64,000 bases of DNA from Veillonella rogosae JCM 15642 (GCF_002959775.1 NZ_PPCX01000002.1:62001-126000), one strand, 5' to 3'; positions 9,342-18,383 are shown, counted from the first letter of the stretch. The notes: a model not told the origin generated them from the sequence alone. Translations and numbers: made by a program.

Positions 9342-9380
9342 AGAAGTATTATAGTCATTGCAGATAGGAAGGAAATCCCC

Positions 9381-10358
9381 ATGAACTTGAAAAAAGGTAT
9401 TGCCCTAGCACTCACGGCGGCAGCTTTATTAGCTTTTACAGGCTGTGGCTCAAATGGAACAACATCGAATGGTGAATACAAAGTTGGCGTAGTACAACTC
9501 GTTGAACATCCTGCACTAGATGCGGCAAATAAAGGTTTTGTTGATGCTCTTAAAGAAAAGGGGCTAGCTGAAAAAATTGCTTTTGACCAACAAAACGCAC
9601 AAGCTGATCAGTCTAACTTGAATAGTATTGCTCAGCGATTCGTATCTGATCGTAAAAACTTGATTTTAGCAATTGCTACTCCAGCAGCTCAATCTATGGC
9701 GAATGCAACTCATGATATTCCAATCTTGGGTACTGCGATTACAGATTACGAAGCAGCTAAACTTGTTAAATCTAATCAAAAACCTGGTGGTAATGTGTCT
9801 GGTACATCCGACATGAATCCAGTAGAGCAACAAGTTGACTTAATTTTACAAGTAATACCGAATGCAAAAACAATCGGTACTATTTATAGCTCTAGCGAAG
9901 TAAACTCTCAAATTCAAGTAGAGAAGATGAAAGCTTACGCAGCTACAAAAGGCATTAAAGTTGAAGAAGTTACAGTTTCTAACGTAAACGATATTCAACA
10001 AGCGGCTCAAAACCTCGTATCTCAACATGTAGATGCCGTATATGTACCGACAGATAATGTTGTAGCTTCCGCAATGAGTAATCTTGTAGCTATTACCGAC
10101 CCAGCAAAAATTCCTGTATTTGGCGGTGAAGACAACCACGTAAAAGGTGGTGCACTCATGTCCTTGTCTGTAGATTACTACAAACTGGGCTACCAAACAG
10201 GTTTGATGGCAGCAAAAATCTTAACTGGCGAAGCTAAAGTTGAAGATATGCCTATCGAAATGCAAAAAGAATTTAAATTAGTTGTGGGTAAAGAAAAATT
10301 AGAAAAATTGGGCATCACCTTACCAGAGGATTTGATGAACAAAGCGACTATGATTTAA
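9381..10358 (+). CDS. ABC transporter substrate-binding lipoprotein (ABC_sub_bind/TrpX-like), copy 1
   Basis: The 325-residue protein has a lipoprotein signal peptide with lipobox FTGC and the lipidated Cys at residue 22. The mature part matches the ABC_sub_bind family: VGVVQLVEHPALDAANKGF, then the DQQNAQADQSNL and FGGEDN regions. In this family some members bind aromatic amino acids or purine-related ligands; the ligand here is not known. AGGAAGG precedes the ATG. It is followed by a close paralogue, a permease and an ATPase, so it feeds one importer. Confidence 0.88.
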   Translation: MNLKKGIALALTAAALLAFTGCGSNGTTSNGEYKVGVVQLVEHPALDAANKGFVDALKEKGLAEKIAFDQQNAQADQSNLNSIAQRFVSDRKNLILAIATPAAQSMANATHDIPILGTAITDYEAAKLVKSNQKPGGNVSGTSDMNPVEQQVDLILQVIPNAKTIGTIYSSSEVNSQIQVEKMKAYAATKGIKVEEVTVSNVNDIQQAAQNLVSQHVDAVYVPTDNVVASAMSNLVAITDPAKIPVFGGEDNHVKGGALMSLSVDYYKLGYQTGLMAAKILTGEAKVEDMPIEMQKEFKLVVGKEKLEKLGITLPEDLMNKATMI

Positions 10359-10382
10359 CACATAACTGGTAAGGAGTTACAT

Positions 10383-11363
10383 ATGAATTGGAAAAAAAGT
10401 ATTGCAGTGGCACTTAGTGCCGTCACTATTATGGCAATGGTAGCTGGTTGTGGTTCCAATACTGCAACTAATGACCAAAAGAAGATTGGCGTTATTCAAT
10501 TAGTAGAACATCCATCCCTTGATGCTGCGAATAAAGGCTTCGTAGATGCTTTGGCAGCTAAAGGTTATAAAGATGGTCAAAATATTAAGTTAGATCAACA
10601 AAATGCTCAAGCTGACCAATCTAACTTGAATAGTATTGCCCAACGCTTCGTATCTGATAAAAAAGATTTAGTATTAGCGATTGCAACGCCAGCAGCGCAA
10701 ACGATGGCAAATGCATCTCATGATATGCCAATCTTGGGGACTGCGATTACAGATTACGTAACAGCTAAACTCGTTCAATCTAATGAACATCCTGGTGGTA
10801 ACGTATCTGGTACGTCTGATATGACACCTGTTGAAAAAGAGGTTGATCTCATTATCGCATTAGTACCAAATGTAAAACGCATTGGTGCTATTTATACATC
10901 CTCTGAAATCAACTCCCAATTACAAGTTGAAAAAATGAAAGCTTATGCAGCTACTAAAGGTATTACTGTTGTAGAAGCAACTGTATCTAACGTAAATGAT
11001 ATCCAACAAGCAGCTACAAATCTTGTAAACCAAGATGTACAAGCAATCTATACACCAACAGATAATGTATTGGCATCTGCTATGGCTAACTTAGCACAAA
11101 TCACAGATGCTGCAAAAATTCCAGTATTTGCTGCTGATGAAGGTATGACAATGACTGGTGGTGTAGCAACATATTCTGTTGACTATTATCAATTAGGTTA
11201 CCAAACTGGCTTAATGGCTGCTAAAGTGCTTGCTGGTGAAGCAAAAATTGCAGATTTAGCTATTGAAACGCAAAAAGATATTAAGTTAACTGTTAACGAA
11301 GAACGTGCTAAAAAATTAGGTATTACAATTCCTGACGCACTTCGTAAAGATATGAAACAATAG
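10383..11363 (+). CDS. ABC transporter substrate-binding lipoprotein, copy 2
   Basis: This 326-residue paralogue of the preceding gene shares long identical stretches, such as the DQQNAQADQSNLNSIAQRF region and the KMKAYAATKGI region. It has its own signal peptide with lipobox VAGC and Cys 23. The ligand-pocket segment near FAADEG differs from FGGEDN in copy 1, suggesting a different ligand or affinity. AAGGAG precedes the ATG and only 24 bases separate the two genes. A local tandem duplication is the simplest origin. Confidence 0.88.
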   Translation: MNWKKSIAVALSAVTIMAMVAGCGSNTATNDQKKIGVIQLVEHPSLDAANKGFVDALAAKGYKDGQNIKLDQQNAQADQSNLNSIAQRFVSDKKDLVLAIATPAAQTMANASHDMPILGTAITDYVTAKLVQSNEHPGGNVSGTSDMTPVEKEVDLIIALVPNVKRIGAIYTSSEINSQLQVEKMKAYAATKGITVVEATVSNVNDIQQAATNLVNQDVQAIYTPTDNVLASAMANLAQITDAAKIPVFAADEGMTMTGGVATYSVDYYQLGYQTGLMAAKVLAGEAKIADLAIETQKDIKLTVNEERAKKLGITIPDALRKDMKQ

Positions 11364-11374
11364 AGGAGATTTTG

Positions 11375-12247
11375 ATGTTAGATTTAATGGTAGGCACCAT
11401 AACCACAGGCCTTTTATGGTCCTTGTTAGCGGTCGGTGTATTCATTACATTCCGTGTACTAGATGTGGCTGACTTAACTGTGGAAGGTACGTTCCCAATG
11501 GGGGCGGCTATTTCCGCTGTTTTAATTACAAGTGGCATGAATCCAATCCTTTCCATTTTACTTGCCGGTGTGGGCGGTATGATGGCAGGTGCTGTAACAG
11601 GCTGGATTCATACAAAACTAAAAATTCCTGCATTATTGGCTGGTATTTTGACAATGATTGCTTTGTACTCTGTGAACCTTCACATTATGGGCAAAGCTAA
11701 CGTATCCTTGCTTCGTATGGATACAATTTATTCTATCCTCGGCGGTGTATTCCACACTCCTAATATGTGGTCTGCTGCTATCGTAGGCGTATTGGTCGCT
11801 GTAGCTGTATGCTTGTTCTTGTTCTGGTTCTTCGGGACTGAAATTGGTACAGCGTTACGTGCAACAGGTGTTAACCCTCAAATGATTCGCGCTCAAGGCG
11901 TAAATACTGATAACATGATTGTTCTAGGTCTTTTGATTTCTAATGGTTTTGTTGGTATGTCTGGCGCTCTTATTGGTCAATTCCAAGGCTTTGCCGACGT
12001 AGGTATGGGTATCGGTACCATCGTTATCGGCTTGGCATCTGTAATCATTGGTGAAGTAGTATTCGGTACGAAATCCTTCGTACGTAGTCTTATCGCCGTA
12101 GTACTTGGTTCCATCGTATATCGTATCGTTATCGCTGCTGTACTCTACATGGGTATGCCGCCAAACGATTTGAAATTATTCACTGCAATTCTCGTTGCCA
12201 TCGCGCTTTCCTTGCCTACATTGAAAGCAAAATGGTTGGCTCGCTAA
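11375..12247 (+). CDS. ABC importer permease (partner of the ABC_sub_bind lipoproteins)
   Basis: The 290-residue hydrophobic protein has about eight membrane segments and matches the permease that accompanies ABC_sub_bind proteins, distantly like branched-chain amino-acid permeases (LRATGVNPQMIRAQGVN is the likely ATPase-coupling loop). The ATG at 11375 follows GAGGAG; an in-frame TTG just upstream is not favoured. It starts 11 bases after the second lipoprotein and ends 10 bases before the ATPase. It forms the channel in the inner membrane. Confidence 0.88.
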   Translation: MLDLMVGTITTGLLWSLLAVGVFITFRVLDVADLTVEGTFPMGAAISAVLITSGMNPILSILLAGVGGMMAGAVTGWIHTKLKIPALLAGILTMIALYSVNLHIMGKANVSLLRMDTIYSILGGVFHTPNMWSAAIVGVLVAVAVCLFLFWFFGTEIGTALRATGVNPQMIRAQGVNTDNMIVLGLLISNGFVGMSGALIGQFQGFADVGMGIGTIVIGLASVIIGEVVFGTKSFVRSLIAVVLGSIVYRIVIAAVLYMGMPPNDLKLFTAILVAIALSLPTLKAKWLAR

Positions 12248-12257
12248 GGAGGACACT

Positions 12258-13055
12258 ATGTTAGAAGTAAAAAATATGGTAAAAACCTTCTTTAAGGGCA
12301 CAATCAATGAAAAAACTGCACTTCAAGGTATTGATCTTCGTTTAGAAGAAGGAGATTTCTGTACTGTTATCGGTGGTAATGGTGCTGGTAAAAGTACGTT
12401 ACTAAACTCCATCGCTGGTGTATTCCCAGTAGATGAAGGTTCCATTACAATCAATGATATTGATGTCACAAAAATGCCTGAATACAAACGTGCTAAATAC
12501 ATTGGCCGTGTATTCCAAGATCCTATGGTAGGCACTGCAGGCAACATGCAAATTGAGGAAAACTTAATCCTTGCTATGCGCCGTGGTAAAAGCTTAGGTC
12601 TTAAATGGGCTTTCAAAGATAGCGAACAAGCATTCTTCAAAGAACGTCTTGCACTATTAGGTTTAGGTCTTGAAGATCGTTTATCTGCTCGTATGGGTCT
12701 ATTATCTGGTGGTCAACGCCAATCCATCACATTATTGATGGCTACTATGCTTCGTCCTGAACTTTTATTGTTGGACGAACATACGGCGGCTCTTGATCCT
12801 AAGACTGCAGAAAATGTTTTGCAATTAACAGATAAACTTGTAGCAGAGCATAACTTAACAACTCTTATGATTACTCACAATATGCGCGATGCATTGCGCT
12901 TTGGTAATCGCCTCATCATGATGGACTCCGGTCGCATCATCTATGATGTAAAAGGGGAAGAAAAGAAAAAATTAACAGTTGCTGACTTACTTCAAAAGTT
13001 CGAAGTAGCTGGGGAAAATGCATTGAGCGACCGCATGGTGCTTGGTGCGAAATAA
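12258..13055 (+). CDS. ABC importer ATPase
   Basis: This 265-residue ABC ATPase has Walker A GGNGAGKS at 39-46, signature LLSGGQRQS near 147-155, Walker B LLLLDEH and an H-loop in MITHNM. It powers the importer encoded just upstream. AAGGAGG precedes the start at a good distance. The Walker B Glu is followed by HTAALDP, normal for importers. A terminator follows directly, so the operon ends here. Confidence 0.93.
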   Translation: MLEVKNMVKTFFKGTINEKTALQGIDLRLEEGDFCTVIGGNGAGKSTLLNSIAGVFPVDEGSITINDIDVTKMPEYKRAKYIGRVFQDPMVGTAGNMQIEENLILAMRRGKSLGLKWAFKDSEQAFFKERLALLGLGLEDRLSARMGLLSGGQRQSITLLMATMLRPELLLLDEHTAALDPKTAENVLQLTDKLVAEHNLTTLMITHNMRDALRFGNRLIMMDSGRIIYDVKGEEKKKLTVADLLQKFEVAGENALSDRMVLGAK

Positions 13056-13059
13056 TAGA

Positions 13060-13085
13060 AGGGGGCATATGCCCTCTTTTGTTTA
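13060..13085 (+). terminator. Intrinsic terminator after the ABC importer operon
   Basis: A GGGGGCA arm pairs with TGCCCTC (one G-T pair) and is followed by TTTTGTTT. Confidence 0.75.
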
Positions 13086-13101
13086 TTTACTGTAATTTTC
13101 C

Positions 13102-13130
13102 TTTACAAGATAAGGTAGATACTGTATACT
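13102..13130 (+). promoter_or_regulatory. rpsO promoter
   Basis: TTTACA at 13102-13107 and TATACT at 13125-13130 are 17 bases apart. The start of transcription would be near 13137, giving a leader of about 90 nt. Confidence 0.75.
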
Positions 13131-13136
13131 AAATAA

Positions 13137-13212
13137 GGTCGTAAGACATATCGTAAGCGAAGTATTCGAATCTCCAACGGTTACTTAAGCTTATCGGGAT
13201 TATTTATTTTTT
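13137..13212 (+). promoter_or_regulatory. Candidate S15 autoregulatory leader
   Basis: The leader has GC-richer segments that can pair, for example a TAAGC arm near 13155 with a GCTTA arm near 13190, ending just before the AGGAGG site. S15 represses its own mRNA through diverse leader structures in several phyla, so such a role is plausible. No match to a named leader class was recognised. Confidence 0.35.
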
Positions 13213-13226
13213 AGGAGGTAACATTA

Positions 13227-13493
13227 ATGTTAACTACAGAAGCTAAATTAGCAGTAATTAAAGAATACGCTACTCATGAAGGTGACACTGGTTCTCCAGA
13301 AGTACAAGTTGCGATTTTGACAAGCCGCATCGTTTACTTAACTGAGCACTTGAAAGAGCACAAAAAAGACCATCATTCCCGTCGTGGTTTGTTGAAATTG
13401 GTTGGTCAACGCCGTAACATGCTTGACTACCTTCGTCGTAAAGATATCGAACGTTACCGTTCCCTTATCGAACGTCTTGGTCTTCGTAAATAA
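13227..13493 (+). CDS. rpsO: 30S ribosomal protein S15
   Basis: The 88-residue protein is a full-length S15, with the conserved [17 protein letters not shown] and the [20 protein letters not shown] region that binds the 16S rRNA central domain. It is preceded by a strong AGGAGG site and its own promoter, and followed by an intrinsic terminator. The rpsO-pnp order is widely conserved. Small, basic and with high-expression codons. Confidence 0.98.
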   Translation: MLTTEAKLAVIKEYATHEGDTGSPEVQVAILTSRIVYLTEHLKEHKKDHHSRRGLLKLVGQRRNMLDYLRRKDIERYRSLIERLGLRK

Positions 13494-13500
13494 TAAAATT

Positions 13501-13526
13501 AGCCGTCCTTTTGGACGGCTTTTTTA
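13501..13526 (+). terminator. rpsO terminator
   Basis: AGCCGTCC and GGACGGCT pair across a TTTT loop and are followed by a T-run. It lies eight bases after the stop. Confidence 0.9.
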
Positions 13527-13542
13527 TTTCATTTCTCTATGT

Positions 13543-13631
13543 TATAATAACATTAGGCAAAGGGAAACGAATTCCGATAACCTATTGTGGAAACAGGAAA
13601 AAAGGACAGAGCGGCTACTCTGTCCTTTTTT
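13543..13631 (+). ncRNA. Candidate small RNA or attenuator between rpsO and pnp
   Basis: A TATAAT at 13543-13548 is followed by about 50 bases that can form small hairpins (GGAA/TTCC near 13563-13574; CCT and AGG arms around 13581-13597). The segment ends in a strong terminator: GGACAGAG pairs with CTCTGTCC, flanked by A6 and T6, at 13598-13631. There is no good -35 box. It could be a short independent transcript, or an attenuator for readthrough from rpsO. Confidence 0.35.
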
Positions 13632-13734
13632 ATTGTGCTAGTTGCTTTTAATGAAGTGAAAAAATAGCTTATTTTTTACTGATGATATATAATAAGAAGG
13701 TATACATATAAGAAGATTTTTAGGAGGAATAGGA

Positions 13735-15804
13735 ATGGAACAATTCCAAATGGACCTAGCTGGTCGTACGCTTACGATCGAGACTGGGGAACTTGCAAAA
13801 CAAGCTGGCGGTGCCGTAATGGTTGGCTATGGCGATACTCGTGTACTCGTTACCGCTACAGGTTCTAAAGAGGCGAAGGATATCGACTTCTTCCCACTTA
13901 CAGTAGACTATGAAGAAAAAATGTACGCTGTTGGTCGTTTACCAGGTGGCTTTATTAAACGTGAAGCACGTCCACCTGAAACTGCGATTTTGAATAGCCG
14001 TTTGATCGACCGTCCTATTCGTCCATTATTTGATAAAGGTGTACGTAATGAAGTACACGTAGTAGCAACAGTTATGTCCGTAGATCAAGACTGCGATCCA
14101 GCAGTATGTGGCATGATTGGTGCTTCTGCAGCATTATCTATTTCTGATGTGCCTTGGAATGGTCCTATTGCAGGCCTTCGCATGGGTCGTATCAATGGTG
14201 AGTTCGTTGTAAACCCAACTAAAGCTCAATTAGAAGAAACAGACCTTAACATTGTTGTAGCTGGTACTAAAGATGCTATCCTCATGGTTGAAGGTGGCGC
14301 TGAAGAAGTTCCAGAAGATATCATTCTTGAAGTTATCATGGCAGCTCATGAAGAAATCAAAAAAATCGTAGCTTTCCAAGAAGATATGAAAGCAAAAGTG
14401 GGCAAGGAAAAACGCGTATTTGAAAGTAAAGACGTTCCTGCTGAAATCGCTGATGCAGTTCGCGCTTATGGTCATGATAAACTTGATGCAGCAGTTCGTT
14501 GTGCAGATAAACAACAACGTGATGCTCAAGAAAGTGAAGTACGCGCAGATGTATTAGCACACTTTGAAGAAATCTACCCTGACAATATGGGTGACGTAAA
14601 TAAAGCATTTGACGCTATGATTAAAGAAATCGTTCGTCATATGATTACTGTTGAAAAAATTCGCCCAGATGGTCGTAAACTTGATGAAGTTCGTCCAATC
14701 TCTTGCCGTACAGGTGTATTGCCTCGTACACATGGCTCTGGTTTATTTACACGTGGTCAAACTCAAGTATTGAACATAGCTACTGTAGCTCCATTGTCCG
14801 AAACACAAACAATTGATGGCATTGGTATTGAAACAGAAAAACGCTATATTCACCACTATAATTTCCCATCCTTCTCCGTAGGCGAAACTCGTTCTTCCCG
14901 CGGTCCTGGTCGTCGTGAAATTGGTCATGGTGCTTTGGCTGAACGCGCTTTGGTTCCTGTAATTCCTAGCGAAGCAGACTTCCCATATGCATTGCGTTTA
15001 GTATCTGAAGTATTAGAATCCAATGGTTCTAGCTCTATGGCTTCTGTATGTGGTTCCACATTGTCCTTGATGGACGCTGGCGTACCAATTAAAGCCCCTG
15101 TAGCAGGTATCGCTATGGGTCTTGTAACGCAAGGTGAACACTACACAATCTTAACAGATATTCAAGGCATGGAAGATGCTCTTGGCGATATGGACTTTAA
15201 AGTTGCTGGTACTGCAAAAGGTGTAACAGCAATTCAAATGGATATTAAAATCTCCGGTTTATCCCGTGAAATTCTTCAAGAAGCATTAGAACAAGCTCAC
15301 AAAGGCCGTATGCACATCATGGGCATTATGCTTGATACAATTGCTGAACCACGTCAACAAATGTCTGAATATGCTCCACGCATCATTACAATGAAAATCG
15401 ATCCAGATAAGATTCGTGACGTAATCGGTTCTGGCGGTAAAGTAATTCGTGGTATTATCGAAGAAACTGGCGCTAAAATCGACATCGAAGATGATGGTAC
15501 AGTATTCATTGCTTCTGTAGAACAAGAAGGTGCAGCAAAAGCTCAACAAATTATTGAAAACCTTACTAAAGAAGTTGAAGTAGGTGAAGTATACCTTGGT
15601 AAAGTAACTCGTTTGATGGCATTCGGTGCTTTCGTAGAGGTATTACCAGGTAAAGAAGGTCTTGTACACATTTCTAAACTTGCAAAAGAACGCGTTGAAA
15701 ATGTAGAAGACGTAGTAAATGTAGGTGATGAGATCATGGTAAAAGTTATCGAAATCGATAAACAAGGCCGTGTTAACTTGTCCCGTAAAGATTGTTTAAA
15801 ATAA
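13735..15804 (+). CDS. pnp: Polyribonucleotide nucleotidyltransferase (PNPase)
   Basis: This 689-residue exoribonuclease degrades RNA phosphorolytically from the 3' end and works as a trimer. It has two RNase PH domains with an all-alpha linker between (the second includes the [20 protein letters not shown] core), a KH domain with GSGGKVIR near 564, and a C-terminal S1 domain from about 615 to the end. The protein stops right after the S1 domain, so there is no long tail. TTAGGAGG precedes the ATG. A TATAAT at 13688-13693 with a poor -35 may be its own promoter. dut follows after ten bases. Confidence 0.97.
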   Translation: MEQFQMDLAGRTLTIETGELAKQAGGAVMVGYGDTRVLVTATGSKEAKDIDFFPLTVDYEEKMYAVGRLPGGFIKREARPPETAILNSRLIDRPIRPLFDKGVRNEVHVVATVMSVDQDCDPAVCGMIGASAALSISDVPWNGPIAGLRMGRINGEFVVNPTKAQLEETDLNIVVAGTKDAILMVEGGAEEVPEDIILEVIMAAHEEIKKIVAFQEDMKAKVGKEKRVFESKDVPAEIADAVRAYGHDKLDAAVRCADKQQRDAQESEVRADVLAHFEEIYPDNMGDVNKAFDAMIKEIVRHMITVEKIRPDGRKLDEVRPISCRTGVLPRTHGSGLFTRGQTQVLNIATVAPLSETQTIDGIGIETEKRYIHHYNFPSFSVGETRSSRGPGRREIGHGALAERALVPVIPSEADFPYALRLVSEVLESNGSSSMASVCGSTLSLMDAGVPIKAPVAGIAMGLVTQGEHYTILTDIQGMEDALGDMDFKVAGTAKGVTAIQMDIKISGLSREILQEALEQAHKGRMHIMGIMLDTIAEPRQQMSEYAPRIITMKIDPDKIRDVIGSGGKVIRGIIEETGAKIDIEDDGTVFIASVEQEGAAKAQQIIENLTKEVEVGEVYLGKVTRLMAFGAFVEVLPGKEGLVHISKLAKERVENVEDVVNVGDEIMVKVIEIDKQGRVNLSRKDCLK

Positions 15805-15814
15805 GAGGTGTTAC

Positions 15815-16264
15815 ATGGATATTCGTGGCTTTGAAGTAGTTTCTGCTTTTGAAGAACAAGATATCAATTTACCGACACGTAAAACAACAGAAAGCGCAGG
15901 CTATGATATTGAATGCGCTGAAGCTGTTACTTTAGAACCAGGTCAAGTAGTATTAGTGCCAACAGGTATTAAAGCTTTCATGGCATACGATGAATACCTT
16001 GCCATTCACATTCGTTCTAGCATGGCTATTAAGCGCCATCTAGCACTCGTAAATAGCACAGGTATCATCGATAGCGATTACTATAATAATGAGGAAAACG
16101 AAGGTCATATCATGATCGCTTTACTCAATTATGGTAAAGAAACAGTTTCCCTTGAAAAAGGCGAGCGCGTTGCCCAAGGCATCTTCTCTAAATACCTTAT
16201 CACTAACGATGACGATGCTACAGGCATTCGTACAGGTGGTATTGGTAGCACTGGGACTATGTAA
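15815..16264 (+). CDS. dut: dUTP diphosphatase
   Basis: The 149-residue protein carries all five motifs of the trimeric dUTPase family: AGYDIE (I), RSSMAI (II), GIIDSDYYNNEENEGHI (III), GERVAQGIF (IV) and RTGGIGSTG (V). It hydrolyses dUTP to dUMP and pyrophosphate, keeping uracil out of DNA and feeding thymidylate synthesis. Motif III has the DYYNNEENEG form with a few extra residues, also known from other Firmicutes. GAGGTG precedes the ATG. A strong terminator follows. Confidence 0.95.
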   Translation: MDIRGFEVVSAFEEQDINLPTRKTTESAGYDIECAEAVTLEPGQVVLVPTGIKAFMAYDEYLAIHIRSSMAIKRHLALVNSTGIIDSDYYNNEENEGHIMIALLNYGKETVSLEKGERVAQGIFSKYLITNDDDATGIRTGGIGSTGTM

Positions 16265-16292
16265 ACTAAATACGATTCTAAATAGAATGGTG

Positions 16293-16325
16293 AAAGCCGC
16301 TCAACCGACGTTGGGCGGCTTTTTC
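16293..16325 (+). terminator. Terminator after dut
   Basis: AGCCGCTCAAC pairs with GTTGGGCGGCT (one G-T pair), with a CGAC loop and a following T-run. It closes the pnp-dut transcript. Confidence 0.9.
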
Positions 16326-16349
16326 TAATAAAATTTTCTAAATTAATTA

Positions 16350-16378
16350 TTGACACACACGGATACGTGTACTATAAT
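16350..16378 (+). promoter_or_regulatory. Perfect consensus promoter with internal palindrome
   Basis: TTGACA at 16350-16355 and TATAAT at 16373-16378 are 17 bases apart, a full consensus. Within the spacer lies ACACG-GATA-CGTGT (16357-16370), a 5-bp inverted repeat that could be a repressor operator. A promoter this strong is likely to be repressed under ordinary conditions. Confidence 0.8.
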
Positions 16379-16384
16379 TACATC

Positions 16385-16740
16385 ATCAGGTGAGTTAAAT
16401 CACCAACATGTAGAACAGAAAGACTTAGGTTCTAACAGCAATCTTATAATATATATAGCTTAATAGAGATGAGTATAGAATCTAGTATAATTTAATAGTT
16501 ATCGTTCATAAACGATTCATAAGGTTAGACACTTGCAGCAATCCATTGATTAAATAACCAGAAAAAGTGATTTTGGAGACCTTTTGGTCTAGAGTATCGT
16601 GTCTAGTTAGCCTTAGCCTCAGTGAGGTTAGTAATTGTCTTGAACTTTGTATTGTAACCGCTCACGGTTGTCGTGTTTATTTTGTCTTCAAAATTTACGT
16701 TGTGATAATCCGGAGTGGTTTTTTATATGCTAAGGAGATA
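16385..16740 (+). ncRNA. Long untranslated leader of the Ro60-like gene, candidate ncRNA
   Basis: About 360 nt lie between the promoter's expected start site and the ATG at 16747. Several short hairpins can be read: GGTGA/TCACC (16389-16404), AGAAC/GTTCT (16412-16433), an AACG/CGTT-type repeat near 16501-16518, AGACC/GGTCT across TTTT (16577-16590), CCTCA/TGAGG near 16617-16626 and AACCG/CGGTT near 16656-16669. No internal terminator is obvious. Ro60-type proteins in bacteria bind Y RNAs often encoded nearby, so a Y-like RNA is possible, but I see no diagnostic Y RNA sequence. Confidence 0.35.
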
Positions 16741-16746
16741 GGAACT

Positions 16747-18363
16747 ATGAATACATTTATGGACGCTTTAACGAAAAATGAGAAATCTTATACTGCAAAT
16801 GATGGTACTGCATATCGTACGAGTGGTAGTAAATTAGTGGATCTTAATTTTTCTGTGCCTGCATTGCGCCAAGCGGCTGTTAATTTCTATGGTAAAGATG
16901 AACATAGTCGATACTTTTATGGTGAAGATTCGACTATGGATGCAGTAGAATCATTGCGTTTATTTATTACATCTTACGAGGAAGATCCTATTTATACCAT
17001 GAAATGGCTTATGTATGCCCGCCATATTAAGTTAGGACTTGGCGAGCGTGATGTATTTCGCATGATGCTTACAAAAGTCGGTGATTTGCATCCAGAGATA
17101 GCATTGCAATTTATCATCGGCACCGAGTTATGGAACTATGGTCGTTGGGATGATGTGCTACGCATCTATTTTGATACAACGAGTGGTATTTTACATGATG
17201 GACTAGGAGAGCTAATTGCCAATCAGTTTAGACGTGATGTTATAGGCTGTGGACTCGGCGATTCCATTAGCTTGTTAGCTAAATGGATGCCGTCCAATAA
17301 TACATCCTCTAAACAAAAACGTTCTGAGGCGGTTATTTTGCAATCCTTGTTACATCTAAGTGCACGAGAGTACCGTAAAACTCTGTCTAGATTGCGCGAA
17401 TATCTAGCGGTGGTAGACCGCAAGGCTTCTCTTAACCAATGGAACGATATTAATTATAATCATGTACCATCTAAAGCTAATCTTAAATATCGTCAAGCCT
17501 TTTTAAAACATGATGAAGAACGTCGTAAGGCCTATCTTACATCATTACAAAAGGGTGACAATGCTGTTAAAATTAATGCGAACTCTATGTTTTTGTATGA
17601 TATTGTACAAGCCTATATAGATAATAATAGTTGTTGGAGAAATGTTTTAAAACCGCATGATGAAACCTTAGAGCAATTATGGCATGCCCAAGAACCACCT
17701 AAGGATTATGACGATATTCTAGTCATACGAGATGGGTCTGGATCTATGGGGCAAATTCTATCTGGTAATAGTTATGTCACAGCACTTAGTGTAGCAGATT
17801 CGATTGCATTGTATTGTGCACAGCATAATAAGAATGAATCTTTTAAAAATCGATTGATTACCTTTAGTAATCGTCCAGAGATCGTTGATATTTCGATGTG
17901 TCAAACATTGAGGGATAAGTTAAGACGCTTACATCGATTTGACGATTATAGCAATACGGATATAGAGGCAAATTTTGACTTAATTCTAGACACAGCTGTT
18001 AAAAATCATCTGCGTCAAGAGGAACTGCCTTCATCGTGCCTTATTATTTCTGATATGCAGTTTGATCAAGCTACTCTGCATGAAGATAACACTACCGTTA
18101 TTGAATCGTGTCGCCGGAAGTTTGAAGCCCTTGGGTATACTTTGCCACGGTTAATTTTCTGGAATGTATCTGTCTATGCACATAATACTATTCCTGTACA
18201 AGTGCATCCGAGCGGTGTTATCCTCGTATCTGGTTTCTCGAAAGCAATCGTAGATATGGTAGTATCTAGAGAACTCGATCCTGAAACGGCACTTAAAGCT
18301 GAGCTAGATGCAAAGTGTAGTATTGTAGATACAGTACTACAAGACTATGTAAAGGTAGCGTAA
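16747..18363 (+). CDS. DUF2828 protein, Ro60/TROVE-like with vWA domain
   Basis: The 538-residue protein has an alpha-helical N-terminal part (about 1-310), including the MKWLMYARHIKLGLGERDVFR segment's family signature, and a C-terminal von Willebrand A domain. The MIDAS metal site is seen as D329-G-S331-G-S333, with Thr 404 and Asp 436 in the expected later positions. This arrangement resembles Ro60/TROVE RNA-quality-control proteins and fits DUF2828. Function is not established. The ATG at 16747 follows AAGGAGAT; in-frame codons 180 bases upstream lie within the leader and read as non-coding. It sits alone between two terminators. Confidence 0.8.
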   Translation: MNTFMDALTKNEKSYTANDGTAYRTSGSKLVDLNFSVPALRQAAVNFYGKDEHSRYFYGEDSTMDAVESLRLFITSYEEDPIYTMKWLMYARHIKLGLGERDVFRMMLTKVGDLHPEIALQFIIGTELWNYGRWDDVLRIYFDTTSGILHDGLGELIANQFRRDVIGCGLGDSISLLAKWMPSNNTSSKQKRSEAVILQSLLHLSAREYRKTLSRLREYLAVVDRKASLNQWNDINYNHVPSKANLKYRQAFLKHDEERRKAYLTSLQKGDNAVKINANSMFLYDIVQAYIDNNSCWRNVLKPHDETLEQLWHAQEPPKDYDDILVIRDGSGSMGQILSGNSYVTALSVADSIALYCAQHNKNESFKNRLITFSNRPEIVDISMCQTLRDKLRRLHRFDDYSNTDIEANFDLILDTAVKNHLRQEELPSSCLIISDMQFDQATLHEDNTTVIESCRRKFEALGYTLPRLIFWNVSVYAHNTIPVQVHPSGVILVSGFSKAIVDMVVSRELDPETALKAELDAKCSIVDTVLQDYVKVA

Positions 18364-18383
18364 TATTTATATAATCTTGTTCC

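Noticed and set aside
9321-9380. GTG start for the first binding lipoprotein
   Set aside because: It lies within the promoter and would bury the signal peptide.
13554-13612. Resemblance of AGGCAAA and AAAAGGACAGAG to the 3' end of a glycine riboswitch
   Set aside because: The paired GGAGAG/CTCTC arms and the rest of the aptamer are missing, and pnp is not a glycine gene. GGACAGAG is simply one arm of a terminator.
13402-13641. 79-codon frame over the end of rpsO and its terminator
   Set aside because: It reads through two terminator hairpins and overlaps rpsO in another frame.
16567-16746. N-terminal extension of the DUF2828 protein to a TTG at 16567
   Set aside because: No ribosome site, and the extension does not resemble the family; AAGGAGAT precedes the ATG at 16747.
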